NCBI GenBank assembly: GCA_027492205.1
Contig: JAOZFN010000006.1
Location: 113,409 to 177,408, forward strand
DNA: 64,000 nucleotides
DNA from: Thermoproteota archaeon
GTDB taxonomy: Archaea; Korarchaeota; Korarchaeia; Korarchaeales; Korarchaeaceae
Reading direction: 5' to 3'
Made by a program: the position numbers and the translations under genes. Shown here one piece after another: positions 27,659 through 37,021 of the stretch. The notes under the pieces are model-generated. The model was not told the origin of the DNA. It ran no database searches and worked only from the letters and a program-made list of their open reading frames with translations. Every line of letters begins with the position of its first letter. Position 1 is the stretch's first letter.

Positions 27659-28294
27659 TCAGGGAGGCTCCTCGTCATATAAGCGTTCGAATCTGAGGAC
27701 CTCAACGCCCACCTCGACGCTCTTCCTTCTGTGGAATTTGAACCTCCTGGCAATGGAAAAAGGATATCGCCGCACGTGCGTCAGCTCGGCGCCGAGCCTG
27801 GAGGCGGCCCCGGCGAGGAATTCGGCGTTCCCCTCCCTGTGAATGGAGTAAACCACCCTCCCGGACCTGAGGGCCCTCACTAGGAAGGTTAGGTCGGGGA
27901 CGCCACCCCGGATGCCGAACGGCGGGTTCATGACCACCGTGTCCACGGCCTCCCTGAAGTCCACCACGTCGCTCACGTAGATCCTCACCCTATCCGCCAC
28001 GCCCAACCTCCAGGCGTTCCTCCACGCCGTGACCACCGCAAGCGGATCCACGTCGATGCAGACGACCTCCCTCGCGCCGAGCAGGGCCGCGCCCAGCCCC
28101 AGCACCCCCGATCCGCAGCCGAGGTCGGCGACGATCCTCCCCTCGATGTCGCCCAGGTCGAACGCCCACGCGAGAACCTGGGACGCAAGCTCGGGGGGAG
28201 TCTCGTACTGCTCCAGCTCCGGCTTCGGGTTTGGAAGGGGCTCGAGGGAAGAGAGGAGCCTGGCGAGCTTCCCCTCGGAGGGCCTACCCGCCAC
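27659..28294 (-). CDS. METTL5-like SAM-dependent methyltransferase
   Basis: The Rossmann methyltransferase has motif I VADLGCGSGVLGLGAALLGA, the acidic motif CIDVDPLAVV and the amino-methylating catalytic motif VVMNPPFGIR. This matches the archaeal/eukaryal METTL5 group, which makes m6A on small-subunit rRNA in eukaryotes. The archaeal target is inferred. It overlaps the L10e gene by eleven bases. Confidence 0.87.
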   Translation of the reverse strand: MAGRPSEGKLARLLSSLEPLPNPKPELEQYETPPELASQVLAWAFDLGDIEGRIVADLGCGSGVLGLGAALLGAREVVCIDVDPLAVVTAWRNAWRLGVADRVRIYVSDVVDFREAVDTVVMNPPFGIRGGVPDLTFLVRALRSGRVVYSIHREGNAEFLAGAASRLGAELTHVRRYPFSIARRFKFHRRKSVEVGVEVLRFERLYDEEPP

Positions 28295-28796
28295 CGGAGA
28301 TCCTCTCTACCACCAGCCTCGTCATGTGGGGGAGCTTCCTCTTGCCGACGCTCAGGCAGTACTTGCCCTCCTCTAAGTCCTCCTCCTTGACCCTGAGGAG
28401 GAGGATGGTCTGCCCCCTCCTGACCTGGGCGGCTCTACCGTCGGGCTTGCCGAAGGCGAGCCTCATGCCCTTCTGGAGCCTCTCCGCCTTGTGCACACCC
28501 GCCATCGCGTGCTTCCTGAGGATGTGGTGCGGGTAGGGCACCACCTTGAAGAAGTACTCGCCGCTCACTATCCTCTTCCTGAGCTGCGAGAGCACGGCCA
28601 TCCTGGCGGCCTCCATGGCGTTGGCCCTCAGCTGGAAGCTGGCGGTGGCCTCGACCCTGATCTCGTAGTCGTAGTCCAGGTTTGGGTTGCCGTGGTCGAA
28701 CTTCTGGATCTTGCTGTAGGGTATGCTCTTGATGTACTCCTTGCGGGTGTAGGGCCTCTGGATTGCCCTGTAGTTCCGGGCCGGTCTCAGCGACAT
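28284..28796 (-). CDS. rpl10e: Ribosomal protein uL16 (L10e)
   Basis: The protein begins MSLRPARNYRAIQRPYTRKEY and contains RIVSGEYFFKVVPYPHHILR and AFGKPDGRAAQV, the L10e signature near the ribosomal A/P sites. ATG 28796 has a GGTGATTG site; the nine bases before it are in frame but upstream of the true start. It overlaps neighbours on both sides or nearly so, indicating one transcript. Confidence 0.96.
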   Translation of the reverse strand: MSLRPARNYRAIQRPYTRKEYIKSIPYSKIQKFDHGNPNLDYDYEIRVEATASFQLRANAMEAARMAVLSQLRKRIVSGEYFFKVVPYPHHILRKHAMAGVHKAERLQKGMRLAFGKPDGRAAQVRRGQTILLLRVKEEDLEEGKYCLSVGKRKLPHMTRLVVERISGGG

Positions 28797-28797
28797 A

Positions 28798-29499
28798 TCA
28801 ATCACCCACCATCGCGTCTCTTATCCTCCTCACCGCCCCGAGCGCGTAGAGGGTCTCCTCCTCGGTAAGCCCGCAGGGAAACACCCTCCCGATCACCCGG
28901 CGGGCCATGAGGCGGAGCCTCCTCCTCTTGTGCTCGGGCAGGTCTACGCGGTCGATGATGTCGTCGAGGTACTTAAGCATTATCTCGACGGTCTTCCTCT
29001 CCGGGGGCCTGATGTCCATCTCCCCGGCGTCAATCGCCATCCTGAACTCGTATAGCACTACCGCCACCGCGTTGGCCAGGTTCAGCGTCGGGTACTCCCC
29101 CGAGGTCGGAATCGTGATCAGGACGTCGCACCTGGTGAGCTCCTCGTTGGTCAGGCCGGTCGACTCCCTGCCGAACACAAGGGCGTACTCGGCGTCCCAC
29201 CTCAGGCTCTGGACGTACTGCCTGAGCGGCACGACCTGCCTGAGGATCGACCCCGGCGAGCCTGGCTTCGCGGTGGTGCCGACCACCACGTGGGCGCCCT
29301 CGAACGCCTCCTCTAGGGAGGTCACGACCCTCGCCCCCTCCAGGACGTCCCTCGCCCTCATGGCCGCGGCGTAGGCCCTGTCGAACGACTCGAACATGGG
29401 GTTCACGAGGTAGAGCCTCCTGAAGCCGAAGTTCTTCATGGCCCTGGCTATCGAGCCAACGTTTATTGCGTTCTCGGGCTCGACCAAGATCACTCTCAT
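28798..29499 (-). CDS. TrmJ-type SPOUT RNA methyltransferase
   Basis: The start MRVILVEPENAINVGSIARA, ALVFGRESTGLTNEEL and IPTSGEYPTLNLANAVAV are the three SpoU/TrmJ motifs forming the SAM knot. TrmJ methylates the 2'-O of tRNA position 32. A helical C-terminal extension follows. ATG 29499 is chosen; the longer frame adds a sequence antisense to the divergent transferase gene. Confidence 0.88.
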   Translation of the reverse strand: MRVILVEPENAINVGSIARAMKNFGFRRLYLVNPMFESFDRAYAAAMRARDVLEGARVVTSLEEAFEGAHVVVGTTAKPGSPGSILRQVVPLRQYVQSLRWDAEYALVFGRESTGLTNEELTRCDVLITIPTSGEYPTLNLANAVAVVLYEFRMAIDAGEMDIRPPERKTVEIMLKYLDDIIDRVDLPEHKRRRLRLMARRVIGRVFPCGLTEEETLYALGAVRRIRDAMVGD

Positions 29500-29530
29500 C
29501 GTCGCCAACGGAACCACCAGGTGACCGAGA

Positions 29531-30211
29531 TTGCTGGAACTCCTGCCAGACTTAATAACGCTCATCGGGCTCGAGATCGGCTTCCAGTCCATCTACCTCG
29601 CCGCGACGGGCAGGTTCTACGAGGCCGCGAGGCTGTTCTTCCTCGCCCTCTTCTTCGACTACCTGGACGGGCTGGCCGCCAGGCTGCTCGGGACCGAGTC
29701 TCCCAGGGGGGAGGTTCTGGACAGGGCGGTGGACAGGATAAACCAGTGCGTGGCCCCGGCAGTGCTCTACGCGGCTGCCGGAGGTCCTCTGGAGAGCGCG
29801 GTGGCCTCCCTGCTCGTGATAATAGGGATTGTGAGGCTGTCCATACCCAAGGACTCGCGATACTTCAGGGGGGCGCCCCTGTTCATCCCGGCCCTGTTGA
29901 TCGAGTGCTCCGTACTGGCGGGTCTGGACCTGCACCCCCTGATCCTGCTCCCCTTCATTCTGGCGACGGGCCTCCCCATCCCCTACCCGAGGTCCCAGGC
30001 AACGTCGGTGGGGGAGGGGAGCGGGTGGAGGAGGTTCCTCTGGGGCCTCAGGCCGATCCTCCCGCTGGTCATGGTCTTGGGGCCTACCGAGCTGGTCTCG
30101 CCCCTGTCCAAGGCGGTCGTCATCTTAGCGGCGGCCTACACCCTCGTTGGGCCGGCGATAGCCAGGATGAGGTGGGTGGGGGAGCCAATCTGGGCCAAAA
30201 ATAGGGGGTGA
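29531..30211 (+). CDS. CDP-alcohol phosphatidyltransferase (archaetidylinositol- or archaetidylserine-type)
   Basis: The membrane enzyme displaces CMP from CDP-archaeol with a polar alcohol. The full catalytic motif DG-x2-AR-x8-G-x3-D-x3-D is seen in DGLAARLLGTESPRGEVLDR plus AVD. Six hydrophobic segments are predicted. Inositol-1-phosphate is a reasonable substrate because its synthase is encoded at 16489, but serine or glycerol phosphate cannot be excluded. TTG 29531 has a GGTGACCGAGA site. Confidence 0.83.
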   Translation: MLELLPDLITLIGLEIGFQSIYLAATGRFYEAARLFFLALFFDYLDGLAARLLGTESPRGEVLDRAVDRINQCVAPAVLYAAAGGPLESAVASLLVIIGIVRLSIPKDSRYFRGAPLFIPALLIECSVLAGLDLHPLILLPFILATGLPIPYPRSQATSVGEGSGWRRFLWGLRPILPLVMVLGPTELVSPLSKAVVILAAAYTLVGPAIARMRWVGEPIWAKNRG

Positions 30212-30258
30212 ACTTGGGCCCGACCCCCCTGAGATCAAAAGAGGGGGCCCCGGAGGGC

Positions 30259-32478
30259 TCACAGGCGGTCGATGTAGTCCTCCGCTCTCGGGAGCTCCTC
30301 CTTCATGCCCTTCCTTCTCCTGATCTCTAGGATCACCTGCTCCATCAGGGACTTCGGCAGGGGTTCCCAGTGGGAGAACTTCGTCTGCCAGAAGGCCCTT
30401 CCGCCGGTGACGCTCCTCATCTCGTTGCTGAAGTCGCCGAGGGTCTCCCTGACGGGTATGTAGCCCTTGACCACGCTGATCCTTCCCCTCTCCTCTACCC
30501 CGGAGACCTTGCCCCTCTTCTGCGAGAGGAGGCCTATTACACTCCCTATCAGCTCTGGAGGGACGGTCACTTGGATCTCGTAGACCGGCTCCAGCAGGAC
30601 CGGGTCGTCGCTGAGCATGGCGCCGAATATCGCCCTCCTGATCGCCGGCACCAGCTGGGCCGGACCTCTGTGGGCCGGATCCTCGTGAATCATAGCGTTG
30701 ACCAGCCTTATGACGAGCCCCATAGACGGCTCCCCGGCGAGCGGGCCCTCCTTCATGGCCCACATGAAGCCCTGCTTCAGGATCTCCCTGACCTCGTCGA
30801 GCCTCTGGACTCCGACGGTCCTGTTGATGAACAGGTTGTAGTTCTCCTCGTCGATCTTCCAGACGTTCCTGGCGTCGTCGGTCTCCATGCCGCCCTCCTC
30901 CCTCAGGATCTTGGCGATGGACCTGCTGTCCATCCTCTCGTGGATCCTCTTCTCCCTGATGAGCTCGGTGACCTTCTCCGGCAGCCTCTCGGCGGTGACC
31001 CAGAGCCTGTTGAGCTTGTTGGGGGACTTGGCCAGCACGGGCTCCGGCGAGGACGACTTCATGCTCTCCCTGTAGACGACGGTTGGCTCGCTGACCTCGA
31101 ACTCGAGGCCGGACTTCTTGATGTCGTAGAGAGACACCTCCAGGTGGAGTGCGCCGGTACCCTTCAGGAGGATCTCGCCCGTCTCGGTGTTGTGGATCAG
31201 GATCAGGTTCGGGTCTTGGAGCGTGAGCTTCCTGAGGGCGTCCACCAGCTTGGGCAGGTCGGACGGCCTCTTGGCCTCTATGGCCACGGTGACGACCGGC
31301 TCAGTGACGTAGTGCATGGCCTCAAAGCCCTCTTGGACCCTCTCCCTGATCGATGGCACGACCAGGGTCTCGCCGGAGCTGGCGGCGTCCACGCCGAGCA
31401 GGGCGGCTATGTTCCCAGCCGGGATCCGCTCCATCCTGACCCTGTACGGGCCCATGTAGATGGCGGTCTGCTGTATCCTCTGGGTCTTCTTGGCGTTGAG
31501 CAGGTAGACCTCCTGGCCCTCTCCGACGGTCCCGCTGAACACCCTCCCGGTGACCACCACGCCGGCGTGCGGGTCGAGCTTGGCGGCGTTGACTCCTATG
31601 ATTAGCGGCCCGTTGGGGTCGCACTTCTTCAGGGCTTCGAGGATCTCCTCGTCGTGCTTATCCTTCCATATCCTGTCGATTCTGTACTGCTGGGCCTCTA
31701 TCGGGCTGGGGACGTGCTTCACGACCATCTCTAGGATGGCCTCGTGCACCGGGAGTTCGTGCTTGAGCCTGACGTGGTCGTCCTCTGCGTAGGCCTTCAG
31801 GATCTCGCCGAAGGTGACGCCCTTCCTCTTGGAGATGGACGCGTTGAGGCCCCAGCCGTGGAGCCCAGAGCCGAGGGCCACGGTGTCGTTCTCCCATCTG
31901 ACCTTCCACTTGTCCCTGAACTCCGGCTCCGCGTAGGCCTCGATGAGGTCGTTGAACTGGGTGATGATCCTGGCGATCTTCTTCTGGGTCTCCTGGGGGG
32001 TCAGCCTCAGCTCCTTGATGAGCCTGTCGACCTTGTTGATGAACAGCAGCGGCCGAACCCTCTCCTCCAGGGCCTGCCTGGTCACGGTCTCGGTCTGGAC
32101 CATGACCTCCTCAACCGCGTCGACCACGACTATGGCGCCGTCTATCACCCTCAGCGACCTAGTGACGTGCCCCGTGAAGTCTATGTGGCCAGGGGTGTCC
32201 ACCATGTTGATGGCAAACTCCCTCCCCTCGTACTTGTAGTACAGAGAGACGTTCGCGGCCTTTATCGTGATTCCCCTGGCCTGCTCTAGCTCGTGGTAGT
32301 CGAGCCACCTCATCTCGCCCGCCATCTTCGTGCTGATCATGCCGGCTGAGGAGAGGAGGTTGTCAGAGAGCGTCGTCTTGCCGTGGTCTATGTGGGCGAT
32401 GATCCCAATGTTCTTTATGTTCCGGGGGTCCATCATCAGGCCCTGGAGGTGCTCTACGATCTTCTTGTACTTCTGCAA
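30259..32478 (-). CDS. fusA: Translation elongation factor 2 (aEF-2)
   Basis: EF-2 is the translocation GTPase. G1 IAHIDHGKTTLSDNLL, G2 region ARGITIKAANVSL, G3 VDTPGHIDFTGH and G4 INKVDRL are complete. In domain IV the diphthamide loop reads HEDPAHRGPAQ, with the modifiable His kept. At 739 residues it is normal. The TTG start has GGGTGAAAAG upstream and a T-rich TATA region at 32517-32528. Confidence 0.97.
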   Translation of the reverse strand: MQKYKKIVEHLQGLMMDPRNIKNIGIIAHIDHGKTTLSDNLLSSAGMISTKMAGEMRWLDYHELEQARGITIKAANVSLYYKYEGREFAINMVDTPGHIDFTGHVTRSLRVIDGAIVVVDAVEEVMVQTETVTRQALEERVRPLLFINKVDRLIKELRLTPQETQKKIARIITQFNDLIEAYAEPEFRDKWKVRWENDTVALGSGLHGWGLNASISKRKGVTFGEILKAYAEDDHVRLKHELPVHEAILEMVVKHVPSPIEAQQYRIDRIWKDKHDEEILEALKKCDPNGPLIIGVNAAKLDPHAGVVVTGRVFSGTVGEGQEVYLLNAKKTQRIQQTAIYMGPYRVRMERIPAGNIAALLGVDAASSGETLVVPSIRERVQEGFEAMHYVTEPVVTVAIEAKRPSDLPKLVDALRKLTLQDPNLILIHNTETGEILLKGTGALHLEVSLYDIKKSGLEFEVSEPTVVYRESMKSSSPEPVLAKSPNKLNRLWVTAERLPEKVTELIREKRIHERMDSRSIAKILREEGGMETDDARNVWKIDEENYNLFINRTVGVQRLDEVREILKQGFMWAMKEGPLAGEPSMGLVIRLVNAMIHEDPAHRGPAQLVPAIRRAIFGAMLSDDPVLLEPVYEIQVTVPPELIGSVIGLLSQKRGKVSGVEERGRISVVKGYIPVRETLGDFSNEMRSVTGGRAFWQTKFSHWEPLPKSLMEQVILEIRRRKGMKEELPRAEDYIDRL

Positions 32479-32550
32479 CGCCTTTTCACCCTTCCAAGGC
32501 CAGCCCGCGCGCCTGCGTTAAAAAAGAATGCCCCCGCCGCCGGGAGACGC

Positions 32551-32569
32551 GGGCCTATTATATAGGCCC
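32551..32569 (+). promoter_or_regulatory. Palindrome enclosing the TATA box of the AAA gene
   Basis: GGGCCTA (32551-32557) and TAGGCCC (32563-32569) flank a TTATA core, so the TATA box sits in a perfect 7-bp inverted repeat about 26 bases before the predicted transcript start. A symmetric factor bound here would block TBP; this is inferred. Confidence 0.5.
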
Positions 32570-32594
32570 GGGCGCCCCTTCCGCGGTGGATTGA

Positions 32595-33872
32595 TTGGCG
32601 GGCCTCGCTGGAAGGGAGAGGAGCCTCGAAGTAATCCTCGGCCTCTCCAGGAACCCGTTCACGCCCCTAGCCGACTTTGACCCCGAGCTGACGAGGCAGA
32701 TGTTCGTCCCCCTCGCTCAGGACTCGAGCCTCCACGCGATGGCGAGCGACACGCTGGCCAGCACCGGGTCGGCGTTCATAGCAGTGGTGGGGGGGCCCGG
32801 GATGGGCCGGACGACGCGGCTCAACGTCCTAGCCCACGACTTCTGGGAGTCCGAGGGGGAGTACATACTCTACGAGGTCAGCCCGCTGGAGGGGCCCGAC
32901 GCCATAGACGACCTCCTGAGCTTCACTTACGAGCGGAGCAGGGGCATGAGGAAGGCGCTGAAGAAGCTAGTCCTCGGGATATCCGAGCTGAGCGAGGAGG
33001 AGCTGGAGAGGCTGAGGAGATCCCCCGCCAGCGTCGGGGAGGCTCTGGTGGACTACCTCGACCCAATAAGGCCAGTCGCCCTCCTCCTTGACGACGCCCA
33101 CAACATGCTCCTGAGCGGGGACAGGTGGTCCTTCTTCTTCTTCGAGAGCATCAGGGAGCTCGTGTCCGTGATGCCAGAGGGGATGATGGTCGCCATGACG
33201 ATAAGCCCCGAAGCCTTCAACGCCCTGAGGAAGAGGCACTCCGCCCTTATATCGAGGATGCACGACAAGGTGGAGCTCCAGCCGCTGACCGACGACGAGG
33301 CCATCCAGATAGTGGAGAAGAGGTTGTCGGCCTTCAGGGTGAGGGAGCCGAGGTTCGACCTCGATCCGTTAACGCCCGAGGCGGTGGAGACCGCCAACAG
33401 GTACGCACGCGGGGTGCCAAAGAGGCTGATGGAGATACTCTCCCAGGCCCTGGAGGCCGCCGTGGCCTTGAGGAGGACTACCGTCACCGAGGTCATTGTG
33501 GACGACGTGATGGAGCCCGAGAAGCCCTTCTTGGACTTCCTAGACAGAGTGCCGGAGAGGTACAGGCGGGAGGTTGAAACTCTGATGAGGGACTTCGGCG
33601 GCGGTCCAACGACCCTCGAGAAGCTGGCGCTCGCGACGGAGGTTCCGGTGGACGAGGAGTACAGGAGGCTGGAGACTCTGGTTGCCGCCGGGTACCTCTC
33701 CAAGGACGCGGCGGGCATGTACTACATACCCAAGGAGGTGCTGGAGGCGGGAGGAGCGCGCGAGGAGCCCTCGAAGAGAAAACCCGGCAAGGCTCCTCCG
33801 AAGGGGGACAAAAGGACCAGGAGAGTCTCTAAGTCCATAGAGAAGATTCTCAGGAGGTCCAGGAGGCGCTGA
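32595..33872 (+). CDS. Orc1/Cdc6- or ExeA-like AAA protein with Arg in the P-loop
   Basis: The AAA core shows NPFTPLADFDPE at the N-terminus, a P-loop-like GGPGMGRTT at residues 66-74, Walker B ALLLDDAHNML, a sensor strand MMVAMTISPEAF, and a helical lid (YARGVPKRLMEIL). A winged-helix-like C-terminal part (TTLEKLALATEVPVDEEYRRLETLVAAG) precedes a basic tail that could bind nucleic acid. The invariant P-loop Lys is Arg72, which usually cripples nucleotide hydrolysis. The TTG start has a GGTGG site. It differs from a replication initiator in lacking recognisable ORC signatures. Confidence 0.6.
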   Translation: MAGLAGRERSLEVILGLSRNPFTPLADFDPELTRQMFVPLAQDSSLHAMASDTLASTGSAFIAVVGGPGMGRTTRLNVLAHDFWESEGEYILYEVSPLEGPDAIDDLLSFTYERSRGMRKALKKLVLGISELSEEELERLRRSPASVGEALVDYLDPIRPVALLLDDAHNMLLSGDRWSFFFFESIRELVSVMPEGMMVAMTISPEAFNALRKRHSALISRMHDKVELQPLTDDEAIQIVEKRLSAFRVREPRFDLDPLTPEAVETANRYARGVPKRLMEILSQALEAAVALRRTTVTEVIVDDVMEPEKPFLDFLDRVPERYRREVETLMRDFGGGPTTLEKLALATEVPVDEEYRRLETLVAAGYLSKDAAGMYYIPKEVLEAGGAREEPSKRKPGKAPPKGDKRTRRVSKSIEKILRRSRRR

Positions 33873-33932
33873 GACTCCGTGGGATAATCTTTTAACGGAT
33901 TGGGCCAAAGCTTGTCGCGGTGACGTGCGTCC

Positions 33933-34628
33933 ATGCCTGAGGGGAGGGAGATAATCCAGGGAGCCATCTCTGAGGGCAGGAAGGTCCTACTCGAGCCAGA
34001 GGCCAAGGCCCTCATCGCTGACTACGGCATCCCCGTGACCAGGGTGAAGGTCGCCAAGACCGAGGAGGATGCCGTCCAGTTCGCCAGGGAGATCGGCCTC
34101 CCGGTCGTCCTCAAGATAGTCTCCCCAGACGTCCTCCACAAGAGCGACGTGGGCGGCGTGAAGGTGAACCTGAGGACGGAGGAGGAGGTCAGGAGGGCCT
34201 ACAGGGAGATAATAGAGTCCGTCAAGTCGAAGGTCCCGAATGCCAGGATCGTGGGAGTCCTCATCCAGGAGTTCGCCCCGGCGGGCGTCGAGGTGATAAT
34301 AGGCCTCATCAAGGACCCGCAGTTCGGCCCAACGGTCATGTTCGGTCTCGGAGGCGTGTTCGTGGAGGTCTTCAGGGACGTGTCCTTCAGGGTCGCGCCG
34401 CTGACCGAGAGGGACGCAGAGGAGATGATCAGCGAGATAAGGGGCAGAAAGCTCTTAGAGGGCTACAGGGGAATGGAGCCCGTCGACAAGAAGGCTCTCG
34501 TAGACGCGCTGGTGAAGGTGGGCCAGATAGGGGTCGAGAACCCCGAGATAAAGGAGATGGACCTCAACCCGGTTATGGCTTACCCGAGCGGCCTTAAAGT
34601 GGTGGACGCCAGGGTCATACTGGGGTGA
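33933..34628 (+). CDS. ADP-forming acetyl-CoA synthetase beta subunit (ATP-grasp)
   Basis: This subunit helps make ATP from acyl-CoA. The ATP-grasp features are LLEPEAKALIADYGIPV, LPVVLKIVSPDVLHKSDVGGV, EVIIGLIKDPQFGPTVMFG, GGVFVEVFRDVSFR and the metal-binding EMDLNPVMAY. At 231 residues it is a stand-alone beta subunit. The alpha subunit is not in the window. Confidence 0.9.
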   Translation: MPEGREIIQGAISEGRKVLLEPEAKALIADYGIPVTRVKVAKTEEDAVQFAREIGLPVVLKIVSPDVLHKSDVGGVKVNLRTEEEVRRAYREIIESVKSKVPNARIVGVLIQEFAPAGVEVIIGLIKDPQFGPTVMFGLGGVFVEVFRDVSFRVAPLTERDAEEMISEIRGRKLLEGYRGMEPVDKKALVDALVKVGQIGVENPEIKEMDLNPVMAYPSGLKVVDARVILG

Positions 34629-34632
34629 TGCC

Positions 34633-34842
34633 TTGGCGAGGAGGGTGTCGGAGCTATACGACTTGGAGGTCTACACCACCGACGGCAAGTTCATAGGCAC
34701 GGTGGACGACATAGTGTTCGACGACGCCGGGGGTCGCCTCGCCGCCATAATCGTGGCGCTGGACGAGAAGGGCAAGGAGAGGAGGACGATCCCCTACTCA
34801 GCCATAAGGGCCTGCGCCGACATAATCCTCGTGTCGGTGTGA
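34633..34842 (+). CDS. PRC-barrel domain protein
   Basis: The 69 residues form a single PRC barrel: VSELYDLEVYTTDGKFIGTV, DIVFDDAGGRLAAIIV and RRTIPYSAIRACADIILV. Archaeal single-domain PRC proteins are small adaptors; some have been linked to cell division. TTG 34633 has a GGTGATG site and lies five bases after the ACD stop, so the two are co-transcribed. Confidence 0.85.
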   Translation: MARRVSELYDLEVYTTDGKFIGTVDDIVFDDAGGRLAAIIVALDEKGKERRTIPYSAIRACADIILVSV

Positions 34843-34954
34843 GTCGGCCCCCAGCGGCGAACCTTTTTAATCTCCTAACACCGGCCCGATCCGAGCACGC
34901 TTGGTGGCGAGCGATCTCTCAGGCAACGCAACAGCTGAGAGAGGAGGAGCCCCC

Positions 34955-35869
34955 ATGGGAGCAGCACAGGCGCAGGATCTTGACGATCTCCGGCGTAGGG
35001 TTGAAGACCTTAGAGCGAAACTTCTCTCCATCCGGGACGAGAGGAGGGCCATAATCGAGGACCTGAAGGGCCTCAGGGAGAAGAGGAGGGAGCTCATCGA
35101 GCAGGTGCGAAGCAAGAGAGCCAAGATAAGGAATCTAATCGAGGAGAGAAAGAAGATCAGGGAAGAGGTCGAGAAGCTCTTCGAGGAGAGGAGGAAGGTC
35201 ATCGAGGAGTACCGAAAGGCCAAGAAGGAGGCCACCGAGATAAAGAACAGGTACGAGAGCCTCATGGCGGAGGTCGGAGTCCCAGAGAGGGTACTGAGGA
35301 GGAGGATAGCGGCCCTGGAGAGGCGGATCGAGACCCAGCCCCTCTCGAGGGACGCGGAGAGGGACCTGGTGGTGAGGATAAGCCACTTGGAGGCCCAGCT
35401 CCAGACTCTCATGGAGGCCAAGAAGCTCAAGAGGAGATACATCGAGATCATGGCCGAGGCGGAGAGGTGGAGGTTCTTCATCAGGGACACTGGAGAGAAG
35501 ATCAAGGAGCTCAAGGCTAAGATCTCGGAGATCAACGGCGAGATCTCGGAGTTGATCAAGGAGCTCGACGAGATAAGGCCTCAGATAGACGAGCTCAGCA
35601 AGGAGATAGAGGAGAAGAGCGGCAAGGTTGACGAGATGAAGGCCCAGATGGACGAGCTGTTCCAGCAGATAACGCAGACTAGGGAGTTCCTCAAGAAGGC
35701 CTACGAGGACATGCAGGCCGCCGCCAGGCTGACGGAGGAGCAGATCAAGACCAGGCTCGCCCAGGAGGCCCTGGAGAAGTACAAGGCCGGCGAGAAGCTG
35801 ACACTGGAGGAGCTCAGGGCCCTCATGGAGGCGGGCCTCCTCGAGGGGAGCCCGGCGTCCTCCAGCTAG
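34955..35869 (+). CDS. Archaeal coiled-coil protein (COG1340-like)
   Basis: Nearly all of the 304 residues are charged heptad-like helix (LREKRRELIEQVRSKRAK, IEEKSGKVDEMKAQMDELF), with a break near VGVPERVLRRRIAALERRIE. A short tail follows (KLTLEELRALMEAGLLEG). It matches the uncharacterised archaeal coiled-coil family COG1340. ATG 34955 with GAGGAGGAG upstream is preferred to the frame opening at 34901. It is a soluble, elongated protein with no catalytic motif. Confidence 0.82.
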   Translation: MGAAQAQDLDDLRRRVEDLRAKLLSIRDERRAIIEDLKGLREKRRELIEQVRSKRAKIRNLIEERKKIREEVEKLFEERRKVIEEYRKAKKEATEIKNRYESLMAEVGVPERVLRRRIAALERRIETQPLSRDAERDLVVRISHLEAQLQTLMEAKKLKRRYIEIMAEAERWRFFIRDTGEKIKELKAKISEINGEISELIKELDEIRPQIDELSKEIEEKSGKVDEMKAQMDELFQQITQTREFLKKAYEDMQAAARLTEEQIKTRLAQEALEKYKAGEKLTLEELRALMEAGLLEGSPASSS

Positions 35870-35923
35870 CCTCGCCTCAACCCACATTTTTAATTCCCGG
35901 GCGCCCGGGGACACGCGATAGGA

Positions 35924-37021
35924 TTGGTCACCAGGGGCCCCGAGGGAACTCCACGACGAGTGCTCATCTTGTGCGTCGACCGAGACGACGATCTCGGCCT
36001 GAAGACCGGCCTGAGGGGCCCCGTGGTCGGCGTTGAGGCCAACACGGAGGCTGCGACGAGGCTCGCGCTCGCCGACCCTCAGGAGGCCGACGCGAACGCC
36101 ATATTCGGGGCCGTCAAGGTGGCCGAAGAGGTAAAGCGGGAGCTGCCGGAGGCCGAGGTGCTGTTGGCCACCATAACCGGGCACCACACCAGCGAGCTGA
36201 TCGCGGACCAGGAGATCATCAGGCAGATGGCCGAGGTGACCTCCACGTTCCGGCCGGATCACGCCATCCTGGTCTCTGACGGCGTCGACGACGAGAGGGT
36301 CATCCCCCTCCTCCTCAAGTTCGTGCCGACGATAAGCGTCAGGCGCATCGTGGTTCAGCAGAGCCCGCAGCTGGAGGAGACGTACCTCCTCATAAGGAGG
36401 TACATAGAGAGGCTGCTCGAGAGCCCGGAGGCCAGGGCTTACGCCCTGGGCATACCCGGCGCGCTCCTGGCGCTGGCCGGGATTCTGTCGCTGCTGAACC
36501 TCCAGAGGTACCTCACAACTGGATTCATACTCTTCCTGGGAGTACTCTTGATGGAGAAGGGATTTTCGATCACTGGCAGGATCGTGAAGGCCATTAAGTA
36601 CTTTGGCGGGGCTACCGGTATCTTCTCGCTGTTCTTCGGGCTTACTGGTATAGCCGTCAGCGCGTTCCAGGCCTACAGGACGGCTTCAAGCATGATTGAA
36701 AGCAACCCTGCGAGCGTGGTCATCGGGACCGTGCTGAGGGACACGTCCCACCTGTTCTTCCTCTTCACCTCCGCAGCCTTCCTGGGGAGCGCAATAGAAT
36801 CGTATGCGATGAAGCGCGGAGACTACGTGGAGAAGCTACTGGCCGTGCCAGTATCCTTCTCCGCGTGGCTAGTGGCCTACTACGCGGGCGAGTACCTGCT
36901 CGGAAGGATAGGCGCGGTCGTGCTCGCCCTGGGGCTAACAGCATCCCTTCTATTCTCAATAGCCTCACTCTTCTTCCTCAGGGCCCTCGTAGGAAGAGGA
37001 AGGAGATCCCACGGTGAATGA
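35924..37021 (+). CDS. DUF373 membrane protein
   Basis: The N-terminal 160 residues are a soluble alpha/beta domain (VLILCVDRDDDLGLKTGL, LLATITGHH, DHAILVSDGVDDERVIPLL). Seven or so hydrophobic segments follow. This is the architecture of the archaeal DUF373 family, whose function is unknown. TTG 35924 follows a TATA-like TTTTTAATT at about 35886-35894. The 3' end overlaps the opposing NYN gene by 57 bases. Confidence 0.85.
   Translation: MVTRGPEGTPRRVLILCVDRDDDLGLKTGLRGPVVGVEANTEAATRLALADPQEADANAIFGAVKVAEEVKRELPEAEVLLATITGHHTSELIADQEIIRQMAEVTSTFRPDHAILVSDGVDDERVIPLLLKFVPTISVRRIVVQQSPQLEETYLLIRRYIERLLESPEARAYALGIPGALLALAGILSLLNLQRYLTTGFILFLGVLLMEKGFSITGRIVKAIKYFGGATGIFSLFFGLTGIAVSAFQAYRTASSMIESNPASVVIGTVLRDTSHLFFLFTSAAFLGSAIESYAMKRGDYVEKLLAVPVSFSAWLVAYYAGEYLLGRIGAVVLALGLTASLLFSIASLFFLRALVGRGRRSHGE

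Noticed and set aside
30600..30760. Loss of the diphthamide site in EF-2
   Set aside because: The loop reads HEDPAHRGPAQ, which keeps the modifiable His and matches the usual archaeal form.
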